Part shown: piece after piece, positions 40,703 through 51,898 of the stretch | Layout of the letters: each line of letters opens with the position of its first letter | How positions within the stretch are numbered: position 1 is the stretch's first letter | Assembly: GCF_001280255.1 (NCBI RefSeq) | Contig: NZ_LHCI01000106.1 | Span: 1,217,766 to 1,281,765 of the forward strand | Reading direction: 5' to 3' | From: Thermus aquaticus | Lineage (GTDB): Bacteria > Deinococcota > Deinococci > Deinococcales > Thermaceae | DNA length: 64,000 nucleotides | Program-made: the position numbers and the translations under genes | Notes under the pieces: model-generated | What the model saw: the letters and a program-made list of their open reading frames with translations, nothing else | What the model was told of the DNA's origin: nothing | The model's database searches: none

Positions 40703-41915
40703 GGAAGCGGTCTTGAAAAACGGCCTCAGGGTCATCGCCGAGGTCCTCCCCGAGGCCAGGAGCGTGGCCCTGGGCTACTTCGTGAAGACCGGGGCCCGGG
40801 ACGAGGCCCCCCAGGAGAGCGGGGTGAGCCACTTCCTGGAGCACATGGTCTTCAAGGGCCCCGAGGGGATGGACGCCCTTTCCGTCAACCTGGCCTTTGA
40901 CCGCATGGGGGCCCAGTACAACGCCTTCACCTCGGAGGAGGCCACGGTCTACTACGGGGCGGTCCTGCCCGAGTTCGCCCCGCCCCTTCTTGCGCTCTTC
41001 TCCCGGCTCATGCTCCCCGCTTTGCGGGAGGAGGACTTCGCCACCGAGAAGCAGGTGATCCTCGAGGAGATCGCCCGCTACCAGGACCGCCCGGGCTTCA
41101 TGGCCTACGACTGGGCCAGGAGGGCCTTCTTCCGGGACCATCCCCTGGGCAACAGCGTCCTGGGCACGGAGGAGAGCATAAGGGCCCTCACCCGGGAGGG
41201 GATGGCCGCCTACCATAGGCGGCGCTACCTGGCGGGCAACATGGTCCTGGCGGCCACGGGGAAGGTGGACTTCGGCTGGCTTCTGGAGGAGGCGGAGCGC
41301 CTCACCGAGGGCTTCTACCGGGGGGAGGCGGGCCGGGCCTATCCCCCTTTGGCGCCCGCCACCGGCCTTCTGGAACGCCCCTACGACAAGGCCAAGGCCC
41401 TCTACCTGGTGGGCCTTTTCCCCGGCTTCGCCTACGGGGAGGAGGCCCGCTTTCCCGCCCAGGTCCTGGCCCACCTCCTGGGGGAGGAGGGCTCGGGCAG
41501 GCTCCACTTCGCCCTGGTGGACACCGGCCTCGCCGAGGCGGCCTCCTTCGGCCACGAGGAGGCGGACCGGGCGGGCTTCTTCCACGCCTACGTCCAGGCG
41601 GACCCCGCCCACAAGGGGGAGGTCCTCTCGGCCCTCCAGGAGGAGCTGGCCCGCCTGGCCAGGGAAGGGGTTGGGGAGGAGGAGGTGGAGAAGGCCAAGA
41701 CCCCCCTGGCCACGGGCCTGGTCTTCGCCGGGGAGACCCCCATGGGGCGGCTTTTCCACCTGGGGCTGGAGTACCTCTACACCGGCCGCTACCTGGCCCT
41801 CGAGGAGGTCAAGGCCCGGGTCCTCCGGGTCACGGCCCGGGAGGTGAACGCCCTCCTGGAGAGGGGCTTTTTAGATCGGGGCCTCTACTACCTGGTCCTG
41901 CCCCATGGAGCCTAG
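40695..41915 (+). CDS. M16-family zinc peptidase, catalytic subunit
   Basis: The 406-residue protein has the inverted zinc motif HFLEH (His46, Glu49, His50) in [14 protein letters not shown], followed by [15 protein letters not shown]16B peptidases degrade or process small unfolded peptides. The ATG lies within the end of the inactive partner gene, which indicates translational coupling and a heterodimer. The last 11 nt overlap the EamA transporter gene. Confidence 0.92.
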   Translation: MFREAVLKNGLRVIAEVLPEARSVALGYFVKTGARDEAPQESGVSHFLEHMVFKGPEGMDALSVNLAFDRMGAQYNAFTSEEATVYYGAVLPEFAPPLLALFSRLMLPALREEDFATEKQVILEEIARYQDRPGFMAYDWARRAFFRDHPLGNSVLGTEESIRALTREGMAAYHRRRYLAGNMVLAATGKVDFGWLLEEAERLTEGFYRGEAGRAYPPLAPATGLLERPYDKAKALYLVGLFPGFAYGEEARFPAQVLAHLLGEEGSGRLHFALVDTGLAEAASFGHEEADRAGFFHAYVQADPAHKGEVLSALQEELARLAREGVGEEEVEKAKTPLATGLVFAGETPMGRLFHLGLEYLYTGRYLALEEVKARVLRVTAREVNALLERGFLDRGLYYLVLPHGA

Positions 41916-42762
41916 AGCCCTCCTGGCCGCTTTGGTCACCATCCTCTTTTGGGCCAGCGCCTTCGCCGCCATCAGGGCGGGGCTCAAGGGGCTTTCCCCG
42001 GGGCATCTGGTCCTCCTCCGCTTTTTGGTGGCGGGAAGCCTCCTCCTCCTCTACGCTCGGGCCCGGGGCCTCAGGCCTCCCAGGCGGGAGGACCTGCCCC
42101 GGCTTTTCCTCCTGGGCTTTTTGGGCATCACCGTCTACCACGTGGCCTTGGTCTTTGGGCAGCTCACCGTGAGCGCCGGGGCGGCGAGCCTCCTCATCGC
42201 CACCGGGCCCGTCTTCACCGCGGTGCTCTCCTACTTCTTTCTGAAGGAGAGGCTTCGCCCCCTGGGGGTCCTGGGCTTCGCCCTGGCCCTCCTGGGCTCC
42301 CTCCTAATCGCCTTCGGGGAGGGCGGGGGGCTCGCCTTCAGCCCGGGGGCCTTCCTCATCCTCCTCTCGGCCCTCGCCACCTCCATTTACTTCGTCCTGC
42401 AAAAGCCCCTCTTCGCCCGCTACGGGAGCGAGGCGATCGCGGTCTACACCCTGGTCCTGGGCACCCTGCCCCTCCTCCTCTTCCTCCCCGGGCTTCCCGA
42501 GGCCCTGCTAAAGGCCCCACGGCCCGCCCTCCTTTCCGCCCTTTACCTGGGGGTCTTCCCCGGGGCCCTGGCCTACCTCACCTGGACCTACGCCCTCTCC
42601 AGGACGCCCGCCTCCAGGCTCTCCTCCTTCCTCTACCTCTCCCCGGTCCTGGCCATCCTCATCGCCTACCTGTGGCTTGGCGAGGTGCCTTCCCCCCTTT
42701 CCCTCCTGGGGGGCGCCCTGGCCCTTGTGGGCGTGGTTCTGGTGAACCTGCGGGTAAAATAG
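41905..42762 (+). CDS. EamA/DMT-family transporter
   Basis: The protein has 285 residues with about ten membrane segments in two EamA repeats, for example [21 protein letters not shown] and [20 protein letters not shown]. Such proteins export amino acids or metabolites; the substrate cannot be predicted. It is translationally coupled to the M16 gene by an 11-nt overlap. Confidence 0.88.
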   Translation: MEPRALLAALVTILFWASAFAAIRAGLKGLSPGHLVLLRFLVAGSLLLLYARARGLRPPRREDLPRLFLLGFLGITVYHVALVFGQLTVSAGAASLLIATGPVFTAVLSYFFLKERLRPLGVLGFALALLGSLLIAFGEGGGLAFSPGAFLILLSALATSIYFVLQKPLFARYGSEAIAVYTLVLGTLPLLLFLPGLPEALLKAPRPALLSALYLGVFPGALAYLTWTYALSRTPASRLSSFLYLSPVLAILIAYLWLGEVPSPLSLLGGALALVGVVLVNLRVK

Positions 42763-42777
42763 CCGCCGAGGTGGCCT

Positions 42778-43650
42778 ATGGAGGTCAAGACCATCGGCGT
42801 GGTGGGCGCGGGGCAGATGGGTTCTGGCATCGCCCAGGTGGCGGCCCAGGCGGGCTACGAGGTGGTGCTCCTGGACGTCTCCCAGGAGGCCCTGGAGCGG
42901 GGCCTAGGGGCCATCCGGCGCTCCTTGGCCAAGTTTCTGGAGAAAGGGCGCATCACGGAGGAGGCCCTCGAGGCCGCTTTGGGGCGGATCCGCACCACCT
43001 TGGACCTGGAGGCCCTGGGAGAGGCCGACCTGATCGTGGAGGCCATCGTGGAGGACGAGGGGGCCAAGCGGGCCCTCTTGGAGAGGCTTGGGGCCCTGGC
43101 CAAGCCCGAGGCCATCCTGGCCTCCAACACCAGCTCCATCCCCATCACCGCTTTGGGGCGGTACTCGGGGCGGCCCGAGCGCTTCATCGGAATGCACTTC
43201 TTCAACCCCGTGCCCCTGATGGGGCTGGTGGAGGTGATCCGGGGAGAGCTCACCTCGGCGGCCACCCGGGACGTGGTGGTGGAGGTGGCCAGGCGGATGG
43301 GGAAGACCCCCCTCGAGGTCCAGGACTACCCGGGCTTCGTGTCCAACCGCCTCCTCATGCCCATGATCAACGAGGCCGTGGAGGCCCTGAGGGAGGGGGT
43401 GGCCACCAAGGAGGCCATAGATGGCATCATGCGCCTGGGGATGAATCACCCCATGGGGCCTCTGGAGCTCGCCGACTTCATCGGCCTGGACACCTGCTTG
43501 GCCATCATGGAGGTCCTCCACCGGGGCTTCGGCGACGACAAGTACCGGCCCTCCCCCCTGCTTCGCCGCATGGTCCAGGCGGGGCTGTTGGGGCGCAAAG
43601 TGGGCCGGGGGTTTTACGTGTACGACGAGAAGGGGAACAGGGTAGGGTAG
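42778..43650 (+). CDS. 3-hydroxyacyl-CoA (3-hydroxybutyryl-CoA) dehydrogenase
   Basis: The protein has 290 residues. It oxidises 3-hydroxyacyl-CoA with NAD in beta-oxidation or butanoyl-CoA metabolism. The Rossmann motif is [15 protein letters not shown], the catalytic His is in [13 protein letters not shown], and the C-terminal domain has [19 protein letters not shown] and [25 protein letters not shown] box lies 20 nt upstream and GAGG precedes the ATG. No other beta-oxidation gene is adjacent. Confidence 0.92.
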   Translation: MEVKTIGVVGAGQMGSGIAQVAAQAGYEVVLLDVSQEALERGLGAIRRSLAKFLEKGRITEEALEAALGRIRTTLDLEALGEADLIVEAIVEDEGAKRALLERLGALAKPEAILASNTSSIPITALGRYSGRPERFIGMHFFNPVPLMGLVEVIRGELTSAATRDVVVEVARRMGKTPLEVQDYPGFVSNRLLMPMINEAVEALREGVATKEAIDGIMRLGMNHPMGPLELADFIGLDTCLAIMEVLHRGFGDDKYRPSPLLRRMVQAGLLGRKVGRGFYVYDEKGNRVG

Positions 43651-43688
43651 GGGGGCGGGTGTCCCTGGAAGCTTTTCCAGCCCCAGGG

Positions 43689-43694
43689 TATACT
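43689..43694 (+). promoter_or_regulatory. -10 box for leaderless malQ mRNA
   Basis: TATACT, then TTGGGGC, then ATG 43702. A small hairpin CTGGAA/TTCCAG at 43665-43680 lies just upstream and could end the preceding transcript. Confidence 0.55.
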
Positions 43695-43701
43695 TTGGGG
43701 C

Positions 43702-45204
43702 ATGGAGCTTCCTAGGGCCTTTGGCCTCCTCCTCCATCCCACGAGCCTCCCCGGGCCTTACGGCGTGGGCGTCCTGGGCCTCGAGGCCCGGGACTTCCTC
43801 CGCTTCCTAAAAGGGGCCGGGGGGCGCTTCTGGCAGGTCCTCCCCCTGGGCCCCACGGGCTACGGGGACTCCCCCTACCAGGCCCTCAGCGCCTTCGCCG
43901 GCAACCCCTACCTCATAGACCTGAGGCCGTTGGCGGAGAAGGGCTACCTGGTCCTAAAGGACCCCGGCTTCCCCCAGGGGCGGGTGGACTACGGCTGGCT
44001 CTACGCCTGGAAATGGCCCGCCCTTAAGGCCGCCTACCAGGGTTTTCTGGAAAAGGCTCCCAGGAAGGAACGGGAGGACTTCCTCGCCTTCCAGGAGAAG
44101 GAGGCCTCCTGGCTCAAGGACTACGCCCTCTTCATGGCCCTCAAGGCCCAGCACGGGGGGCTTCCCTGGAACCGGTGGCCCCTTCCCCTGAGGCGGCGGG
44201 AGGAGAAGGCCATGAAGGAGGCGGAAGCGGCCCTGGCGGAGGAGGTGGCCTTCCACGCCTGGACCCAGTGGCTCTTCTTTGAGGCCTGGAAGGCCCTCAA
44301 GGAGGAGGCCGAGGCCCTGGGGATCCAGATCATCGGGGACATGCCCATCTTCGTGGCCGAGGACTCGGCCGAGGTCTGGGCCCACCCCGAGTGGTTCCAC
44401 CTGGACGAGGAGGGAAGGCCCCTGGTGGTGGCGGGGGTGCCCCCCGACTACTTCTCGGAGACCGGCCAGCGCTGGGGCAACCCCCTCTACCGCTGGGACG
44501 TCCTGGAGAGAGAGGGGTTCTCCTTTTGGATAGCCCGGCTCGCCAAGGCCCTGGAGCTATTCCACCTGGTGCGCGTGGACCACTTCCGGGGCTTTGAGGC
44601 CTACTGGGAGATCCCGGCCTCCTGCCCCACGGCGGTGGAGGGGCGCTGGGTGAAGGCTCCGGGGGAGAAGCTCTTTGACCGCATCCAGGAGGTTTTCGGC
44701 CAGGTGCCCATCCTGGCCGAGGACCTGGGGGTCATCACCCCCGAGGTGGAGGCCCTGCGGGACCGCTACGGGCTTCCGGGGATGAAGGTCCTGCAGTTCG
44801 CCTTTGACGACGGCATGGAAAACCCCTTCCTCCCCCACAACTACCCCGCCCATGGCCGGGTGGTGGTTTACACCGGCACCCACGACAACGACACCACCCT
44901 GGGCTGGTACCGCACGGCCTCCCCCCACGAGCGGGCCTTCCTGGAGCGGTACCTGGCGGACTGGGGGATCAGCTTCCGCCAGGAGGAAGAGGTGCCCTGG
45001 GCCCTCATGGGCCTTTGCATGAAGTCCGTGGCCAGGCTGGCCATTTACCCCGTGCAGGACGTTCTGGCCCTGGGCTCCGAAGCCCGCATGAACTACCCGG
45101 GGCGCCCTTCGGGCAACTGGGCCTGGCGGCTCCTTCCGGGGCAGCTCACCCAGGAGCACGCCGCCCGTCTCCTGGCCATGGCGGAGGCCACGGGGAGGAC
45201 GTAA
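43702..45204 (+). CDS. malQ: 4-alpha-glucanotransferase (amylomaltase)
   Basis: The GH77 enzyme moves alpha-1,4-glucan segments between chains and can form large cyclodextrins in Thermus. The protein has 500 residues, the normal length. The catalytic nucleophile Asp is in VRVDHFRGFEAYWEIP, the acid/base Glu in ILAEDLGVITPEV, and the third Asp in GTHDNDTTLGW. It also has the family start LLLHPTSLPGPYGVGVLG. The ATG is 7 nt after TATACT. A strong hairpin shared with sucD follows the stop. Confidence 0.96.
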   Translation: MELPRAFGLLLHPTSLPGPYGVGVLGLEARDFLRFLKGAGGRFWQVLPLGPTGYGDSPYQALSAFAGNPYLIDLRPLAEKGYLVLKDPGFPQGRVDYGWLYAWKWPALKAAYQGFLEKAPRKEREDFLAFQEKEASWLKDYALFMALKAQHGGLPWNRWPLPLRRREEKAMKEAEAALAEEVAFHAWTQWLFFEAWKALKEEAEALGIQIIGDMPIFVAEDSAEVWAHPEWFHLDEEGRPLVVAGVPPDYFSETGQRWGNPLYRWDVLEREGFSFWIARLAKALELFHLVRVDHFRGFEAYWEIPASCPTAVEGRWVKAPGEKLFDRIQEVFGQVPILAEDLGVITPEVEALRDRYGLPGMKVLQFAFDDGMENPFLPHNYPAHGRVVVYTGTHDNDTTLGWYRTASPHERAFLERYLADWGISFRQEEEVPWALMGLCMKSVARLAIYPVQDVLALGSEARMNYPGRPSGNWAWRLLPGQLTQEHAARLLAMAEATGRT

Positions 45205-45207
45205 GTG

Positions 45208-45235
45208 CCCCGGCGTGGCCTTCGCCACGCCGGGG
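45208..45235. terminator. Bidirectional terminator between malQ and sucD
   Basis: A perfect 12-bp stem, CCCCGGCGTGGC with GCCACGCCGGGG around CTTC, lies in the 43-bp gap between the convergent stops. Confidence 0.75.
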
Positions 45236-45247
45236 TCTTAAAGGGCT

Positions 45248-46114
45248 TTAGCTCAAGGCCTTCTTCACCAGCTCCACGATCTCGTCAATGGTGTCGGCCA
45301 CGGGGATGCCGGCCTCGGCGAAGGCCTTCAGCTTGGACTCCGGGGTGCCCACGTTGCCCATGATGATGGCCCCGGCGTGGCCCATGCGCTTCCCCTTGGG
45401 GGCAGAGCGGCCCCCGATGAAGCCCACCACCGGCTTCTTCATGTGGGCCTTCACCCAGGCCGCGGCCTCCTCCTCGTCCGAGCCCCCGATCTCGCCGATC
45501 AGGACCACGGCCTCGGTCTCGGGGTCGTCGTTGAAGAGGGGGAGGAGGTCCTTGAAGGTGGTGCCGATCACCGGGTCCCCGCCGATGCCCACGGTGGTGG
45601 TGGTGCCGAGGCCGGCCTGGGAGAGGGCGGCGGCCGCCTCGTAGGTGAGGGTCCCCGAGCGGCTGATGAGGCCCACCCTGCCCCTTTTGAAGACGTGGCC
45701 CGGCATGATGCCCAGCTTGGTCTCCTCGGCGCTGATGATCCCGGGGCAGTTCCCCCCGATGAGGCGCACCCCCAGGGTCCGGATCTCCTCCACCGCCTTC
45801 ACCATGTCCAGGGTGGGGATGCCCTCGGTGATGAGGACGATGAGGGGAATGCCGGCGTGGGCCGCCTCCAAAGCGGCGTCGGCTGCGCCGGGGGCGGGCA
45901 CGAAGATGACCGAGGCGTCAATGGCGTGGTTCTTCACGGCCTCCTTCACCGTGTCGTAGACGGGGACGCCCAAGACCTCGGTCCCCCCCTTGCCCGGGGT
46001 TACCCCGGCCACGATCTTGGTGCCGTAGGCCAGCATCTGCTGGGTGTGGAACTGCCCCTCCCGGCCGGTGATGCCCTGGACCAGGACGCGGGTTTCCCTA
46101 TTGACCAGGATCAC
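45248..46114 (-). CDS. sucD: Succinyl-CoA synthetase alpha subunit
   Basis: SucD carries the phospho-histidine of this citric-acid-cycle enzyme. The protein has 288 residues with the CoA-binding start [50 protein letters not shown] and [17 protein letters not shown], which holds the active His. It overlaps sucC by 4 nt and is second in the sucCD operon. Confidence 0.96.
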   Translation of the reverse strand: MILVNRETRVLVQGITGREGQFHTQQMLAYGTKIVAGVTPGKGGTEVLGVPVYDTVKEAVKNHAIDASVIFVPAPGAADAALEAAHAGIPLIVLITEGIPTLDMVKAVEEIRTLGVRLIGGNCPGIISAEETKLGIMPGHVFKRGRVGLISRSGTLTYEAAAALSQAGLGTTTTVGIGGDPVIGTTFKDLLPLFNDDPETEAVVLIGEIGGSDEEEAAAWVKAHMKKPVVGFIGGRSAPKGKRMGHAGAIIMGNVGTPESKLKAFAEAGIPVADTIDEIVELVKKALS

Positions 46115-47247
46115 GCCGCACCTCCCACCATGGCCACGATGGCCTTGGCCGCCTCTATGGACGTGGGGTACATGTAGATGGGCTTCCCTTCCAGAAGCTT
46201 CTTGGCCTCCTCCTCGGCGGTGCCCGCCACCCTCATGACCACCGGCTTGGTGAGGAGGCCCTCCTCGAGGGCCCGGATGACCCCCTTGGCCACCTCGTCC
46301 GCCCGGGTGATGCCGCCGAAGATGTTGATGAAGACGCCCTTGACGTCGGGGTCCTTGAGGACCAGCTTGAGGGCGTTGTAGACCACGTCCGCCTTGGCCC
46401 CGCCCCCGATGTCCAGGAAGTTGGCGGGCCTGCCCCCCACCCGGTTCACCAGGTCCAAGGTGTACATCACAAGCCCCGCCCCGTTGCCGATGACGCCGAT
46501 GTTGCCGTCAAGCTTCACGTAGGCGAAGCCGTAGTTGCTAGCCTCCACCTCCAGGGGGTGCTCGGCCTCCACCTCCCTGAGCTCGGCCAGATCGGGGTGG
46601 CGGAAGAGGGCGTTGTCGTCCAGGACGATCTTGGCGTCGGCGGCCACGATGGCGCCCTCGGTGGTGACCACTAAGGGGTTGATCTCGGCGATGGAGGCGT
46701 CCACCCCCTCGTAGGCCCGGTAGAGGGCCACCAGCACCTGGGCCAGCTTGTTGAGGTTGCCCTCGAGGCCCGCCCGCCGGACCATCTCCCGGGCCTCAAA
46801 GGGCCTCAGGCCCTTGTGAGGGTCAATCCAGAACTTGTGGATGGCCTCGGGGCGCTGTGCGGCCACCTCCTCAATGTCCACGCCCCCCTCCTTGGAGAGC
46901 ATGAGGACCACCCGCTTCTTTGAGCGGTCCAGGATGAGGCCGGCGTAATACTCCTTGGCGATGTCCACCGCCTCGGCCACCAGGACCTTCTTGACGGTGA
47001 GGCCCTTGATGTTCATGCCCAGGATGGCCTGGGCCTTCTCGTAGGCCTCGGCTGGGGTGTCGGCCAGCTTCACGCCCCCGGCCTTGCCTCTCCCTCCCAC
47101 GTGGACCTGGGCCTTGATGACCACCCGCTTGCCGAACTCCTCGGCGATCCTCTTGGCCTCCTCGGGGGTGTAGGCCACCCTGCCGGGTGGCACCGGCACC
47201 CCGTAGCGGGCGAGGATCTCCTTGGCTTGATACTCGTGCAGGTTCAA
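46111..47247 (-). CDS. sucC: Succinyl-CoA synthetase beta subunit
   Basis: The 378-residue protein has an N-terminal ATP-grasp domain ([39 protein letters not shown]) and a C-terminal ligase domain ([29 protein letters not shown]). The start is TTG, supported by GGGAGGTGG upstream and by the conserved MNLHEYQ N-terminus. A TATAAT box 33 nt upstream gives sucCD its own promoter. Confidence 0.95.
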   Translation of the reverse strand: MNLHEYQAKEILARYGVPVPPGRVAYTPEEAKRIAEEFGKRVVIKAQVHVGGRGKAGGVKLADTPAEAYEKAQAILGMNIKGLTVKKVLVAEAVDIAKEYYAGLILDRSKKRVVLMLSKEGGVDIEEVAAQRPEAIHKFWIDPHKGLRPFEAREMVRRAGLEGNLNKLAQVLVALYRAYEGVDASIAEINPLVVTTEGAIVAADAKIVLDDNALFRHPDLAELREVEAEHPLEVEASNYGFAYVKLDGNIGVIGNGAGLVMYTLDLVNRVGGRPANFLDIGGGAKADVVYNALKLVLKDPDVKGVFINIFGGITRADEVAKGVIRALEEGLLTKPVVMRVAGTAEEEAKKLLEGKPIYMYPTSIEAAKAIVAMVGGAA

Positions 47248-47279
47248 GCTCCACCTCCCGGCCTTAGAAGGCCAGGGGC

Positions 47280-47285
47280 ATTATA
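47280..47285 (-). promoter_or_regulatory. -10 box of the sucCD operon
   Basis: A perfect TATAAT on the minus strand lies in the 50-bp gap after yacL. No clear -35 hexamer is visible. The leader is about 25 nt and contains GGGAGGTGG. Confidence 0.6.
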
Positions 47286-47297
47286 CCTTCTGGGCGC

Positions 47298-48302
47298 TTA
47301 GCTTTGGCCGGCGGGACGGGCGAAGAAGAGGCGGCCCACCTGGGTCTGGATGGCCTGGGTGATGACCACCTCTATTTCCTGGCCCTTGTAGCGGATCCCC
47401 TCGTCCACCACCACCATGGAGCCGTCCTCCAGGTAGCCCACCCCCTGGTGGGGCTCCTTCCCCTCCTTAAAGATGAGGAGCTTGAGGGTGTCCCCCACCT
47501 GGAGCTGGGGCCTCAGGGCCTGGGCCAGGGCCTGGACGGAGAGGGCCTTCACCCCGTAGATGCGGGCCATCTGCAGGAGGGCCAGGTCGTTGGTGACCAG
47601 GGCCGCCCCTAGGTCCCGGGCCAGGAAGAGGAGCTTCTCGTCCACGCTTTCCCCTTTGGGGGCTTCCTCCACCATCTCTAGCGGGAGGAGCTCCTTGAGC
47701 TTTTCCAGGGCCTCGAGGCCCCGCCGCCCCTTGGCCCGCCTCAGGGGGTCAGGGCTGTCGGCGAAGTGCTGGAGCTCCTTTAAGACGAAGTGGGGCACGT
47801 AGAGGGGGCCTTCCAGAAAACCCGTGGCCGCCACCTCGGGGAGCCGGCCGTCCACCAGGACGCTGGTGTCCAGGACCTTTCCCCCCTCTTCCCTCTCCCT
47901 CCTCTTGGCGGGCGGGCGCAGGTAGTCCTTGTACCCCAGGGCCAAGTAGGCGAAGAGGCCCACCAGGACCACGGCCAGAAAGAGGCTGTGGTAGGGGGAG
48001 AAGCCGGGGACCTGGGAGAGGAGGGTGGTGAGGAGGGTGGCGAGGAGGAGGCCCAAGGTGGCCCCCAGGGTAAGGGCCACCGGGATCTCCGGCGGTAGCT
48101 CCTTGAGCTTCCTGAGCCGCTTTTCCAGTAAGATCTCCAGTCTGGGGGCCAGGAGGACCCCGGTCAGGAGCCCCGCCAAGGTTAGATAGAGCCGGTTCAG
48201 GGAGAGAAGGCCCAGGGCCTTGGGCAGGATGGCCAGGCCCTCGAGGGCCACCGCCAGCTGGTAGCCCAAAAGGGCGAACAGGAGGTAAAAGAGGAGCCTC
48301 AT
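47298..48302 (-). CDS. yacL: YacL-like PIN-TRAM membrane protein
   Basis: The protein has 334 residues. Four N-terminal membrane segments (residues 1-120) are followed by a PIN nuclease-like domain starting [17 protein letters not shown] and a C-terminal TRAM RNA-binding domain ([32 protein letters not shown]). YacL follows radA in Firmicutes too; its exact role is unknown. It overlaps radA by 4 nt. Confidence 0.9.
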   Translation of the reverse strand: MRLLFYLLFALLGYQLAVALEGLAILPKALGLLSLNRLYLTLAGLLTGVLLAPRLEILLEKRLRKLKELPPEIPVALTLGATLGLLLATLLTTLLSQVPGFSPYHSLFLAVVLVGLFAYLALGYKDYLRPPAKRREREEGGKVLDTSVLVDGRLPEVAATGFLEGPLYVPHFVLKELQHFADSPDPLRRAKGRRGLEALEKLKELLPLEMVEEAPKGESVDEKLLFLARDLGAALVTNDLALLQMARIYGVKALSVQALAQALRPQLQVGDTLKLLIFKEGKEPHQGVGYLEDGSMVVVDEGIRYKGQEIEVVITQAIQTQVGRLFFARPAGQS

Positions 48303-49570
48303 CCCAGATAGGCCTCCACCGCCTGGGCCAGGCCCCGGGTGTTGCCGGGGTGCAGAAAGCGCCCGAACCCGGCCCGCTCGCCTTCCTTCAGCCTTCTTTC
48401 CAGGCTCACCACGCTCCGGACCTCGCCGAGAAGGCCCACCTCACCCACCACCGCCAGGTCCTGGGGGAGGGGGCGGCCCACCACCGCAGAATACACCGCC
48501 AGGGCCACGGCCAGGTCCAGCCCCGGGTCCAGGACCCTTAGCCCCCCCGCCAGGTTCACGTAGACGTCCAGGTTGGCGAGGGGAAGGCCGAGCCGCCTCT
48601 CCAGGACCGCCAGGACCATGTCCACCCGCCTCCCGTCCAGTCCCTGGACCACCCGGCGGGGGGCGGGGAAGGGCGTCTTGGCGGCCAGGGCCTGGACCTC
48701 GAGGGCCAGGGCCCTCTCCCCGGCCAGGGCCAGGGCGACGGCGCTCCCCGGCACCCCCAGGGGCCTTTCCTGGAGAAAGGCCTCCGAGGGGTTTCCCACC
48801 TCCAGAAGCCCCTCCTCCTCCATACGGAAGACCCCGAGCTCCCCCACCGGGCCGAAGCGGTTCTTGGCGCTCCTTAGGACCCGGTAGACCCCGGCGGTCT
48901 CCAGGTAAAGGGTGGCGTCCACGGCGTGCTCCACGCTCTTGGGGCCCGCCACCACCCCCTCCTTGGTCACGTGGCCCACCAGGACCACCGCCGTCCCGCT
49001 CTCCTTGGCGAAGCGCACCAGGGCCGAGGTGGCCTCCCGCACCGCCACCAGGCTTCCCGGGCTCCCGTTGGCCTCAATGGTCTGGATGGAGTCCACAAAG
49101 AGGGCCTCGGGGGGCTCCCGCTCCAGGAGGGCCAGAAGGGGCTCCAGGCGGGTCTCCCGCACCAGCAGAAGCTCCTCCCCCCCAAGCCGCCTCGCCCGGA
49201 GCTTGATCTGGGCGGGGGACTCCTCCCCCGCCACGTAGTAGACCCGCCTGGGCATGCGCCGGGCCATCTCCAGAAGCAGGGTGCTCTTGCCCACCCCCGG
49301 CTCCCCGCCCAGAAGAACCACCTCCCCGGGCACAAACCCCCCGCCCAGGACCCGGTCCACTTCGGAGAGCCCCGAGGAGAAGCGCCTCTCCTCCGCCTCG
49401 TCTACCTGGGAAAGGGGCAGGAGTTCGGGGATCCTCGGGCTGGGGCTCGCCCTGGGCGGCTCCTGGACCGATTCCTTGAAGCTTCCCCAGGCCCCACACC
49501 CAGGGCAGCGCCCCAGAGGCTTGGGGGTGCGGTAGCCGCACTCCACGCAGACGTAGCTGGCCTTGGCCAT
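48299..49570 (-). CDS. radA: DNA repair protein RadA
   Basis: RadA (Sms) is a RecA-like helicase that promotes branch migration in recombination. The 423-residue protein has a four-Cys zinc finger (Cys8, 11, 22, 25), Walker [16 protein letters not shown], the RadA-specific KNRFGP motif and a C-terminal Lon-like domain ([18 protein letters not shown]). It starts 6 nt after the clpC stop and overlaps yacL, so the three form one operon. Confidence 0.96.
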   Translation of the reverse strand: MAKASYVCVECGYRTPKPLGRCPGCGAWGSFKESVQEPPRASPSPRIPELLPLSQVDEAEERRFSSGLSEVDRVLGGGFVPGEVVLLGGEPGVGKSTLLLEMARRMPRRVYYVAGEESPAQIKLRARRLGGEELLLVRETRLEPLLALLEREPPEALFVDSIQTIEANGSPGSLVAVREATSALVRFAKESGTAVVLVGHVTKEGVVAGPKSVEHAVDATLYLETAGVYRVLRSAKNRFGPVGELGVFRMEEEGLLEVGNPSEAFLQERPLGVPGSAVALALAGERALALEVQALAAKTPFPAPRRVVQGLDGRRVDMVLAVLERRLGLPLANLDVYVNLAGGLRVLDPGLDLAVALAVYSAVVGRPLPQDLAVVGEVGLLGEVRSVVSLERRLKEGERAGFGRFLHPGNTRGLAQAVEAYLG

Positions 49571-49576
49571 GAAGCC

Positions 49577-51781
49577 CTAGACCAGGAACTCCTCCACCTC
49601 GTGGAAGGCCAGGCCCCCGTCCTCCACGGTCACGTAAAGGCGGCCCGTGGGCTTCTTCAGGAGGGCCAGGGAGAGGGGGTCTTCTATGCGCTCCCGGATG
49701 ACCCCACGGATGGCCCGGGCGCTCCCCGTCTTGGGGGCCTGGTCCACCACGAAGCGGGCCACCTCGGGGGCGAAGGTGACCTCTACGTCCCGGGCCTTGA
49801 GCTCCTTCTGGATCTCCTCCAGCATGAGCTCGGCCACCCGCACCAGCTCCTCCTCGGTGAGGGGACGGAAGCGGATGACCTCGTCCAGGCGGTCCAGGAA
49901 CTCGGGGGTGAAGAGGGCCTTCAAGGGGGACTCGGTGTCCACCTCCCTGGAGGTGAAACCGATGGCCGGGCCCACGTTGTAGCCGGTGTTGGAGGTCATG
50001 ATGAGGATGACCCGGCGGAAGTCCACGGTCCGCCCCATGCCGTCGGTCAGGCGGCCCTCGTCCAGGACCTGGAGGAAGGTGTTGTAGATGTCGGGGTGGG
50101 CCTTCTCAATCTCGTCCAGGAGGACCACGCTGAAGGGCTGGCGGCGGACGGCCTCGGTGAGGCGGCCCCCCTGCTCGTAGCCCACGTAGCCGGGAGGGGC
50201 CCCGATCAGCTTGGAGATGGAGTGGGGCTCCTGGAACTCGGACATGTCAAAGCGGATGAGGGCCCGCTCCGAGCCGAAGAGGACCTCGGCCAAGGCCTTG
50301 GCCAGCTGGGTCTTGCCCACGCCGCTTTGGCCCACGAAGAGGAAGCTGGCCGCCACCCTGGTCCTCCCCCCAAGGCCCACCCGGGCCCGGCGAAGGGCGT
50401 TGGCCAGGGCCTTGATGGCCTCCTCCTGGCCCACCACCCGCTTTCTGAGCTCCTCCTCCAGGTGCATGAGCTTCTCGTCGTCCTTGTCGTCCACGTAGAC
50501 CCCGCCCCAGGAGTCCACCACGGCCTCAATGTCCTCCCGGGTGACCACCGGGGTGCCGTCCTCCTCCTCGGCCACGGGGAGGCCCAGGGAGGCGTTGAGG
50601 CGGACCCGGCTGGCGGCCTCGTCAATGAGGTCAATGGCTTTGTCGGGGAAGTTGCGCCCCGGGAGGGAACGGATGCCGATCTTGACGGAAAGCTCCAGGA
50701 TCTCGTCGGGGATGATGACCCCGTGGTGGGCCTCGTAGCGGGGCCGGAGGCCTTTTAGGATCTCCAGGGTCTCCTCTGGGGAGGGCTCCAGGACGATGAC
50801 GGGCTGGAAGCGCCGTTCCAGGGCGGCGTCTTTCTCTATGTAGCGGTGGTACTCCCCGGTGGTGGTGGCCCCGATGACCTGGATCTCGCCCCGGGCCAGG
50901 GCGGGCTTGAGGATGTTGGCGGCGTCCAGGGTGCCCTCGGCCCCCCCGGCGCCGATCAGGGTGTGGAGCTCGTCAATGAAGGCGATGACCTTGGCGTTTT
51001 TGAGCTCCTCAATGATCTGGCGCAGGCGCTCCTCAAACTCGCCCCGGTACTTGGTGCCCGCCACCACCCCGGCCAGGTCAATGGCCACCACCCGGGCCCC
51101 CTTGAGGATGGGGGGGACCCGGCCCTCCACGATGGCCTGGGCCAGCCCTTCCACGATGGCGGTCTTGCCCACCCCGGGGTCCCCGATGAGCACCGGGTTG
51201 TTCTTGGTGCGGCGGGCCAGGATCTGGATCACCCGGTTGATCTCCTCCTGGCGGCCGATCACCGGGTCCAGCTTCCCTTCCCGGGCCTCCTTGGTGAGGT
51301 CGCGGCCGTACTCGTCCAGGAAAGGCGTGTTCACGGGCTTTTCCCGCTCGCGGTTATCCGCCATGGCCAGGATGCGCCAGCGGATGGCGTCCACGTCCTT
51401 GGCGAAGTGGGAGAGGATGCGGTAGGCGATCCCGTCCCCTTCGCGGATGATGCCCAGGAGGATGTGCTCGGTGCCGATCACCTGGGCCCCCATGTTGCGG
51501 GCCTCGGCGCTGGCCAACTCCATGACCCGCCTCGCCCTGGGCGTGATGGCGGGGGGTTCCCCGGTGCGGCTCCCCTCGCCGCGGCCCACCAGCTCCTCCA
51601 CCATGCGGCGCATGGCCTCGAGGCTCGCCCCGTACTCCTGGAGGATGCGGGCCGCCGTGCCCCCCTCGCGCATCAGGCCCAGGAGGAGGTGCTCCGGGCC
51701 GATCATGGAGTGGCCTAAGCGGCTCCCCTCCTCCCTCGCGTAGTGGAAGACCAGCCTGGCGCGATCGTCGTACCTGTTCAT
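49577..51781 (-). CDS. clpC: ClpC-type AAA+ unfoldase without the middle-domain insertion
   Basis: This is a ClpP partner of 734 residues. Two Clp_N repeats (residues 1-145) precede AAA-1 ([15 protein letters not shown]) and AAA-2 ([15 protein letters not shown]). The ClpP-binding loop is [10 protein letters not shown] (IGF). Between [16 protein letters not shown] and [12 protein letters not shown] there are only about 25 residues, so the coiled middle domain/UVR segment of typical ClpC (about 810 aa) is missing. ATG 51781 has AGAGGGGAG upstream; a longer frame to 52204 runs antisense to glyS and is rejected. It leads the clpC-radA-yacL operon. Confidence 0.93.
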   Translation of the reverse strand: MNRYDDRARLVFHYAREEGSRLGHSMIGPEHLLLGLMREGGTAARILQEYGASLEAMRRMVEELVGRGEGSRTGEPPAITPRARRVMELASAEARNMGAQVIGTEHILLGIIREGDGIAYRILSHFAKDVDAIRWRILAMADNREREKPVNTPFLDEYGRDLTKEAREGKLDPVIGRQEEINRVIQILARRTKNNPVLIGDPGVGKTAIVEGLAQAIVEGRVPPILKGARVVAIDLAGVVAGTKYRGEFEERLRQIIEELKNAKVIAFIDELHTLIGAGGAEGTLDAANILKPALARGEIQVIGATTTGEYHRYIEKDAALERRFQPVIVLEPSPEETLEILKGLRPRYEAHHGVIIPDEILELSVKIGIRSLPGRNFPDKAIDLIDEAASRVRLNASLGLPVAEEEDGTPVVTREDIEAVVDSWGGVYVDDKDDEKLMHLEEELRKRVVGQEEAIKALANALRRARVGLGGRTRVAASFLFVGQSGVGKTQLAKALAEVLFGSERALIRFDMSEFQEPHSISKLIGAPPGYVGYEQGGRLTEAVRRQPFSVVLLDEIEKAHPDIYNTFLQVLDEGRLTDGMGRTVDFRRVILIMTSNTGYNVGPAIGFTSREVDTESPLKALFTPEFLDRLDEVIRFRPLTEEELVRVAELMLEEIQKELKARDVEVTFAPEVARFVVDQAPKTGSARAIRGVIRERIEDPLSLALLKKPTGRLYVTVEDGGLAFHEVEEFLV

Positions 51782-51797
51782 GCTCCCCTCTACCCAC

Positions 51798-51803
51798 ATT
51801 CTA
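51798..51803 (-). promoter_or_regulatory. -10 box of the clpC operon
   Basis: TAGAAT on the minus strand lies 16 nt before the clpC ATG, with AGAGGGGAG in between as ribosome-binding site. No clear heat-shock element such as a CIRCE or CtsR box was seen. Confidence 0.45.
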
Positions 51804-51828
51804 GCGTAAGGCCGGCCTGGGGAAGCGT

Positions 51829-51858
51829 TTGCACCTTCGCTCACCTTGGCCTTAAGAT
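51829..51858 (+). promoter_or_regulatory. Promoter of glyS
   Basis: TTGCAC and TAAGAT with an 18-bp spacer, facing glyS. It is back to back with the clpC promoter. Confidence 0.5.
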
Positions 51859-51898
51859 GCCAGCTATCGGGCCCTTGGGCCCTTTGGGAGGAGATGGC

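Noticed and set aside
48926-50758. 610-codon plus-strand open frame
   Set aside because: Shadow of radA and clpC on the other strand, with no recognisable motif.
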